Part shown: positions 58,439 through 64,000 of the stretch, one piece after another
How positions within the stretch are numbered: position 1 is the first letter of the stretch
Layout of the letters: every line of letters begins with the position of its first letter
Source of the DNA: Tethya wilhelma
Lineage: Eukaryota > Porifera > Demospongiae > Tethyida > Tethyidae
Length of the DNA: 64,000 nt
NCBI GenBank assembly: GCA_964030475.1
Contig: CAXIPT010000006.1
Location: 4,901,531 to 4,965,530, forward strand
Direction: 5' to 3'
Position numbers and translations under genes: made by a program
The notes under the pieces: generated by a model
Database searches by the model: none
What the model saw: only the letters and a program-made list of their open reading frames with translations
Told to the model about the DNA's origin: nothing

Positions 58439-60361
58439 TCAGTAAGTTGCTACACTAGATAACAAGGAATTGGTTATACTAACATTCTCATCTTCATCAT
58501 CGTCATTGTCAGGGTAATGATCTGGATGGACTATCCGATCTGGAAGTGAGTTGTTCATATCCTGGGCACAGCTCTCTAGGGACCACCAGTTGTAGCCTTC
58601 CCTCCATACTTGAAGCTTTGCAATGAAATCTTTGCCCCATTTTCTTTTTGTATAGAACCAATGTATTGCGACAACACAGATGTAAAAGATTGGAAGAGCT
58701 CCAATCAAAAATGTAACAACCCTGAATGGTTTTTTGAACTGCAAATCCTTGATACTTGCCATATTGTTTCCTTCGATTGAAGCATAAAAGAGGGCCAGCA
58801 ATAGTGCAAAGAAAGCATTTATTTTTGAGTAATGACTCACTGCTTCTTTGAAAGGTTGAATGATAATGATTAGTAAGGCAAACACTAGTATTATCATTAT
58901 CGCACCTGCAAAGTATGTACCCTTTAGAGTGATGGAGAACATCAGGAAACACAATATGCGGGCTACATAGAAGAGCACAGCGAAACATCTGCAATCTCTT
59001 GTTCCTTCTTCTGTTCCATCTTTGTAGCAACCAAGCAAGGAGTCAGCAAACGTGTGCAGAATATGGCTCCTGAGTGGAAAGCAGTTGAGAAACCTTTGAA
59101 AAAATTTGAAGGGATACAGAAACAGCACTGCCAATGGTACTACAATGAAAATAAGTAGAACCATTATTGCAGTAATGGCATAGGGTAAATGTTCTTTGCC
59201 AAAGTAGTCAATGCTTCCATCATAGTAGAGAACGAAGCTAACATTTGTTGAATTCAGCTTGTACAGGCGTGCTGGAGTAAGAATGTCGAAGGAGACACTA
59301 AGAAATTTCATGAAAGAGAGGATAAAGAAAGTAGCATAGGCATCAATCACTGACGTCTGACTGTCCCAATTTCTACGAAAGAACATGAAAACAAACCGAA
59401 AGGGTTTCCAAATGTAAACAATAACTTTAAAGTTGCGATTGTGTAATTCAATCATTACATAAGAGAAAGCCATTAAGAAGAGAGGATACATGGCTATTGC
59501 ATAGTCGAGTGTTAGAATTTGTAATGTTGTAGCTCGCAGGCAGACATCAGGTATAGTGATACGAAAGAAGTCCAGATTCCAGATGCTGTAAAAACTACTA
59601 AGTACTTTTATTACCATTAGTTGCTTTGATTCAGGAGCATGTTTTAGTGTTGGTATGACAAGTCGAACAAATACTGGTATGAATATACCTTGACTGAAAA
59701 GGACATAACCATGCATATGAGATGTTGTGGCACTAATCTTGAAAAAGAGAATGATAAAACAAAAGATCGTTAGTGGTAGAAACTCTAATATGATAATCTT
59801 CCACCAGTTTTTGTGACCATCTTCACATTCTGCACAGTTTAGATTATATGAATATGCTAGAGGAAAAGTGCCATTTTTACACTTTCCACAAAGTCGTCCT
59901 GTCCTATTGAATGCACCACACATCTTCTCATTGAGCTGCTGTAGAGTGTTTGGTAATAAATGGTACACCAGATCATGACCTTTTTTTTGAATATTCTCAC
60001 AGTTGTAGTAGCAAGGTCCTGTGACTGTTACATTGTGTTTATTGTCATAGGTAACACAGAAGCAATCCAACACTGCTGATGTCTTTTCCTTACATTGAAT
60101 AATGTTGTGACGAGAATTGCCACATTTACACTTACAATCTCCATCTTTGTCAATTACTTTAAGAAACCACGGTGGACAAGATTCATTTCCATTACAGCTC
60201 AGAGTCTGGTTGTCGTAGTAATGCTTGTAATAGGCGATTCTAGATAGTTCTCTTTGTCTGTCCAGCCTTTGAGAGGAGATTTCTGTAAGACTTAGTTTGT
60301 CTGCTTTAGTCAGTGTGGTAAATAGTACACACAAGAGTACCACTATTATTTTGGCTATCAT
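58439..60361 (-). CDS. 9-TM Cys-rich receptor-like protein, family member 7 (second subfamily)
   Basis: Single exon, about 640 residues from ATG 60361-60359 (an upstream in-frame ATG at 60418 would precede the signal peptide by 19 codons). Signal peptide IAKIIVVLLCVLFTTLTKAD. Cys blocks, TM helices and tail are nearly the same as member 6 (DGDCKCKCGNSRHNIIQCKE, MCGAFNRTGRLCGKCKNGTF, end SLLSSVATY). The closest pair in the array, so the most recent duplication of this subfamily. Confidence 0.82.
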   Translation of the reverse strand: MIAKIIVVLLCVLFTTLTKADKLSLTEISSQRLDRQRELSRIAYYKHYYDNQTLSCNGNESCPPWFLKVIDKDGDCKCKCGNSRHNIIQCKEKTSAVLDCFCVTYDNKHNVTVTGPCYYNCENIQKKGHDLVYHLLPNTLQQLNEKMCGAFNRTGRLCGKCKNGTFPLAYSYNLNCAECEDGHKNWWKIIILEFLPLTIFCFIILFFKISATTSHMHGYVLFSQGIFIPVFVRLVIPTLKHAPESKQLMVIKVLSSFYSIWNLDFFRITIPDVCLRATTLQILTLDYAIAMYPLFLMAFSYVMIELHNRNFKVIVYIWKPFRFVFMFFRRNWDSQTSVIDAYATFFILSFMKFLSVSFDILTPARLYKLNSTNVSFVLYYDGSIDYFGKEHLPYAITAIMVLLIFIVVPLAVLFLYPFKFFQRFLNCFPLRSHILHTFADSLLGCYKDGTEEGTRDCRCFAVLFYVARILCFLMFSITLKGTYFAGAIMIILVFALLIIIIQPFKEAVSHYSKINAFFALLLALFYASIEGNNMASIKDLQFKKPFRVVTFLIGALPIFYICVVAIHWFYTKRKWGKDFIAKLQVWREGYNWWSLESCAQDMNNSLPDRIVHPDHYPDNDDDEDENVSITNSLLSSVATY

Positions 60362-60667
60362 TGTTGTATTATCTGCTAACGTTTTTTCAGGCATTATAGC
60401 CCTTTTAAAAGTGGTCACTAGGACATGAATAACATAATTATTATGTCAATATTTCCAGAGAATTATTGCTAATTTACTCCATTAGTCATAAGTTTGTGAA
60501 TGTTTGAATAAGGTAATGACATTGTGATGGTTGTATATGATGTGATTATGTTAATGGCAATATTTAGGTTTCTAATGGTGTTTGTTTTTCCTATATTGTA
60601 AATGTTAATATTATTATTCAAATAAAGTGATTGGGTTGCTGTCCATTCTGCTTGCTCTTGAACTTCA

Positions 60668-63600
60668 TTATATGCTCCTGTATAAACATTAAAAGAAGAA
60701 CCCATTAAAATGTTTACTGTATGACGTTAGAATTCAGAACTATCGATTAAGGCACAACAACATTTTCACTGCATGATAGTTAGATATGTCTTAGATGTTG
60801 AAAGTCAGTGCTGTATCTCAGTATGCAATATTTATTTGTTTTGTGTACACATTCTTGAAATTGTGTACACATATATATGTTTGCAAACACAAAAAGAACT
60901 GTAAAAGTTTCAGTCTCTAGTTGCATACATGCATGTATGTGATGTAAACAAATATTTGGTATACTTACCTCCATTTTGAGTCAGGTACAGGTACTTGTGA
61001 GTTTGTATTCAGAGTTTGAGACTGTGCTCTTTCCTTTGGCTCTTTGTGTGGCCTACAATGAGCTAGGAAGGAACTATACCTCTCTCCTCTGTATCGAATA
61101 CCCTATAACATTATTGAGATTATGTCATAATTATGTCATTTTTTTAAAGTCACTGAAAAACATTTTGATGCTTACCCCATCAGCAGTTTCTTCAGTGTCT
61201 GGAGGGTTTACTCGTGTAGCAATCAAGTCGTCGATTATCTGTTCATAACTTTTGTTTTCATCAGAAGTTGTGTGTTCAGAGTGAGATTCCTTGACATGAG
61301 CAAAGAACAAATCTTGACAGATTGTTCTGATTGCCTATAAGATGAAAATATATGTATAAGATAATAATAATGTTACTGTTTTTTCTTATTATAATGTATT
61401 GACAATTAATGTATATACCTGGTAGAATTCCCTAAGGAAAATTGGATCAGAATCGTTTGCCATATCTCCAGATTTGATATGGCAAAGACAATGCATGATG
61501 ACCATAACAAACTCCCCAACACTTTCAAGTCTCTCCTTTCGCAAGAAGAGGACATTTTTGGTGTGCTCATAGTAAAATGAATTACGGAAGCAGTTGTTGG
61601 TGTAGTTATTGGGAGGTAGGTTTGAAGCCAGCAACACTGTGACTTGTGGTAGGTTGTTGTGTTGCTGGAGCAGCTGGGTGGCAAATACACCAAAGCGGTA
61701 GATCACGAAATCAGATGGTTTGAGCAATTTTATATCCATAGGCACCAGTTCCCCTTTGCATTGCCACTGAGCATCCTTCAAGTCAATGTAAGGTGTCGTG
61801 AGAGTTCCTTGAACCTGAGCAGCAGAGGTTTCAAGTGGAGTCTTAAGAAGCATCTCGATCTGTGAGAGTTGTCCAAACAATGGTGTGGACATGATCAACT
61901 TGGATAAGTCATTCTGGCTAACTGGGACGTCAACAACTGGTGATAAGGTTTTGGCATTGCTTGCAAAGTCAACACTCAGTCTTGCTGTATTGTTAGGCAT
62001 TTCAAACTTTTGAGGAGCTTTAGGTGTTACTGGACGTGGAGCTTGTGCCAAACTCTGCTGCAACTGATTTGCTTGTTCTTGTTCCAACTTCAAAACTTGT
62101 CTCTTTGCTTCTTGTTCGTCAGCTTCGCTGGCTCTTACCTCCTCTTCGTCGAGTTCCTTCCTTCGTTTCTTTTCTTTTTTCTCCCTCCTTTTCTTGATTT
62201 CAGCTTGCAAGCGTTCAAGCTGTCGATTCTTTTCCTTGTCAAGATTATCCACCATCTTTTCCATGGACTCTTTGTGTTGTGCTATTATTCTCTGCAAGAA
62301 TCAAAAAGTGAGAATGAACTATTAATGTGGTGATACTTATTGCATATGCATACATGTGTTCATACATTTTGAGCTGCTTTTCAATCTAAAAAGGTCACCA
62401 GAATCTAAGACTTATGCCTTTATAATGACATAATTATGTTTGATTTTAACCCCAAATCAGAAAAGAATATAGCTTGGAGTATATACTGTATAGTAAGGGG
62501 AATTACCAAGTTTGACCATTAAGTTTGGGTTTTGCCAGAAAAATTAACGATTTTGGATATCATTTGAAAGGTTTTCTTGTGCTGAACACAATGGTACTTG
62601 TCACATGCAGCTCTTGGTGACCCTCTTAGACTTAGATAATTCGATTGCAAACACACATACCCATATACCTACCTCTCTTTCTTGTTCACTGATGCCATTC
62701 AGTTTGCTAAGGCTGTTCTGGTGAAGAGCTTCCTGTTCTTCTAGCCTCTGTTTCTGAATGTGGCTGTACTTTTCTTCCAGCTTATTCTTCCTCTCCAAGT
62801 CCTTCTGTTTCTCTCTCTCTATCTCAGCTTCAAGCTCGCGAATCTTCTGGTCTCTAAGTTTAGCACGAGCCTCTTCACGTTTTTTCTTCTCCAACTTGAG
62901 CTCGGAAATCCTTTTCTCTCCAGCTTCGATCACTTCCTTTCTGTAGGCCTCTGCTGCTTTGGCTGCACGCTCAGCCTCCTCTTGGTAGGAACGGATCAAG
63001 GCCTGCTCTGGTGAAAGCTCTTGCATTGCTTCAGCAAGTTCTCTAATCTGCCTCTCTCGTAGTGATAGAACTTCTTCGTCGTACTTGATTTCCAGAGATG
63101 GTGATATTTCAGTGGTCACGTTCTCCAGTAGTTTTTGCGTCTCTTTGTCAAAGTCGACCAACTGCTTCTTGTGTTTCTTCTTAAGTTGTAGCTTTTGTTT
63201 TGCCAGCTCAGGATTGGACATGGATGTCGAATTTGAGATGAGTTCAATGATTTCTTTCTCCTGCTCTGACACCAGTTTATCCTTTGCTGAATCTCTTTGC
63301 TCTTTGATGGCCTGCTTTTGTTCTTCGACTGCTATTGACTTTTGTCGCTCGTGTTGGTTTGCTAGTTGAACTGTCTCTCGGAAGTGCCTCTGACGTAGAA
63401 CGTGATAAATGACAGACTCGACCTCATCTGGACTCTTTTCCTTCAGCAGATTATTTAGAGCAGCAACTTCTGCTTCTTTAAGCTGAAAATTGAAAAAAAA
63501 AATCGTTGCTTTTAAAGAATGCAGTATATACGTATGCGTATTAGGCTATTAATCATCTTACCTGAGTGGATTCTAGCTTTTCCCTATCCATTTTTTGCAC

Positions 63601-64000
63601 TGTCAGCAACTTTTCAGTCTCAAGTTTTTGTTGTTCAGCTAGTTGTTTGGCTTTTCTTCTCTTGCGTGCATCTATCTTATCAGATAAGGCCTGCATGTAA
63701 ACCAACAAATCAATTAATGTCATGTGAATCATGACGGTCACGCTGTGTGCATATCATGCCCCAACCTTTTTCTGTTGCTCTCGCTCTTGTTCGTGACTTT
63801 CTTTCAAAGCTTCAATTTCCTTTTGATGGGCTGCAATGAGCTGGTCGGTCTCTTCAACCGACATCCTGCTCTGCTTCGTTGCCAAAGATTGCTGGAACTC
63901 CATCTCGTGTCGTTTCATTGCCTGCTCAAGTTGGTGAAGTGTTTGCTTCTCGAGGTTGGAAATTGTTCTCTCCTTGTCTTCCTGAGCCTCCTTCTCAAGT
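60668..64000 (-). CDS. Long coiled-coil protein with conserved C-terminal region (5' end beyond window)
   Basis: Exons in gene order: 64000-63766 (partial), 63690-63562, 63482-62673, 62291-61419, 61334-61176, 61102-60969 and a few codons from 60677 to a TAA at 60668. The last exon is uncertain. The first four exons encode long heptad-rich, Lys/Glu/Arg-rich coiled coil (EEARAKLRDQKIRELEAEIE, LDKEKNRQLERLQAEIKKRR). The fourth exon then encodes a globular region: PSDFVIYRFGVFATQLLQQH, LPPNNYTNNCFRNSFYYEHT, LFLRKERLESVGEFVMVIMH and CLCHIKSGDMANDSDPIFLR. I do not recognise the family with certainty. The coiled coil suggests a cytoskeletal or scaffold role, but function is unknown. Confidence 0.75.

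Noticed and set aside
61659..63369. Plus-strand ORFs rich in Phe, Ser and Leu opposite the coiled-coil gene
   Set aside because: They are complements of Lys/Glu-rich coiled-coil codons and lack independent features.

Overview
The window is animal nuclear DNA: AT-rich, with many short introns (GT-AG, one GC-AG), microsatellites, small inverted-repeat elements and no operons. Gene content (NOMO, CHEK1, DBH/PHM-type copper monooxygenases, an SRCR-Ig receptor, tandem class-A-like GPCRs and an expanded single-exon multi-pass membrane family) fits an early-branching metazoan. A demosponge such as Amphimedon queenslandica is my best guess; that is an inference from gene style, not a proven match.

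Layout. 1-3.3 kb: a small duplicated family of basic secreted peptides (one intact gene, one cut by the window edge, one decayed, one orphan 3' end). 3.3-12.4 kb (-): NOMO (nodal modulator) in 30 visible exons; the last roughly 150 codons expected from vertebrate NOMO are not in the window. 13.0-16.1 kb (+): an SRCR-Ig-Ig-TM receptor, followed by a paralogue broken by an assembly gap. 17.9-21.7 kb (+) and 29.7-35.6 kb (-): two 13-exon MOXD1/DBH-like copper monooxygenases with the same exon pattern. They enclose two tandem intronless GPCRs (-) and a LACTB-like serine beta-lactamase-fold gene (+). 36.0-40.2 kb (-): CHEK1, whose catalytic-core exons are interrupted by a gap and a stray fragment of the downstream membrane family. 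A small unknown two-exon gene diverges from the CHEK1 promoter. 40.8-60.4 kb (-): seven intact single-exon genes plus a pseudogene and a C-terminal relic of one cysteine-rich, about 9-TM receptor-like family; this array is the most novel content. 60.7 kb to the right edge (-): a long coiled-coil protein with a globular C-terminal region.

Assembly caveats. Single-N gaps lie at 17492, 33266 and 39084. The 1417 bp left of the 33266 gap are repeated right of it with one substitution noticed, most simply an unmerged contig or haplotype overlap. The 39084 gap sits in a chimeric stretch inside CHEK1. Features touching these gaps should be read as assembly-limited rather than biologically broken.

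There is no sign that the genes form one pathway. NOMO acts in the ER membrane. The SRCR-Ig receptor, GPCRs and 9-TM family look like cell-surface sensors. The monooxygenases and the LACTB-like protein carry signal peptides and probably act in the secretory pathway or outside the cell. CHEK1 acts in the DNA-damage checkpoint.
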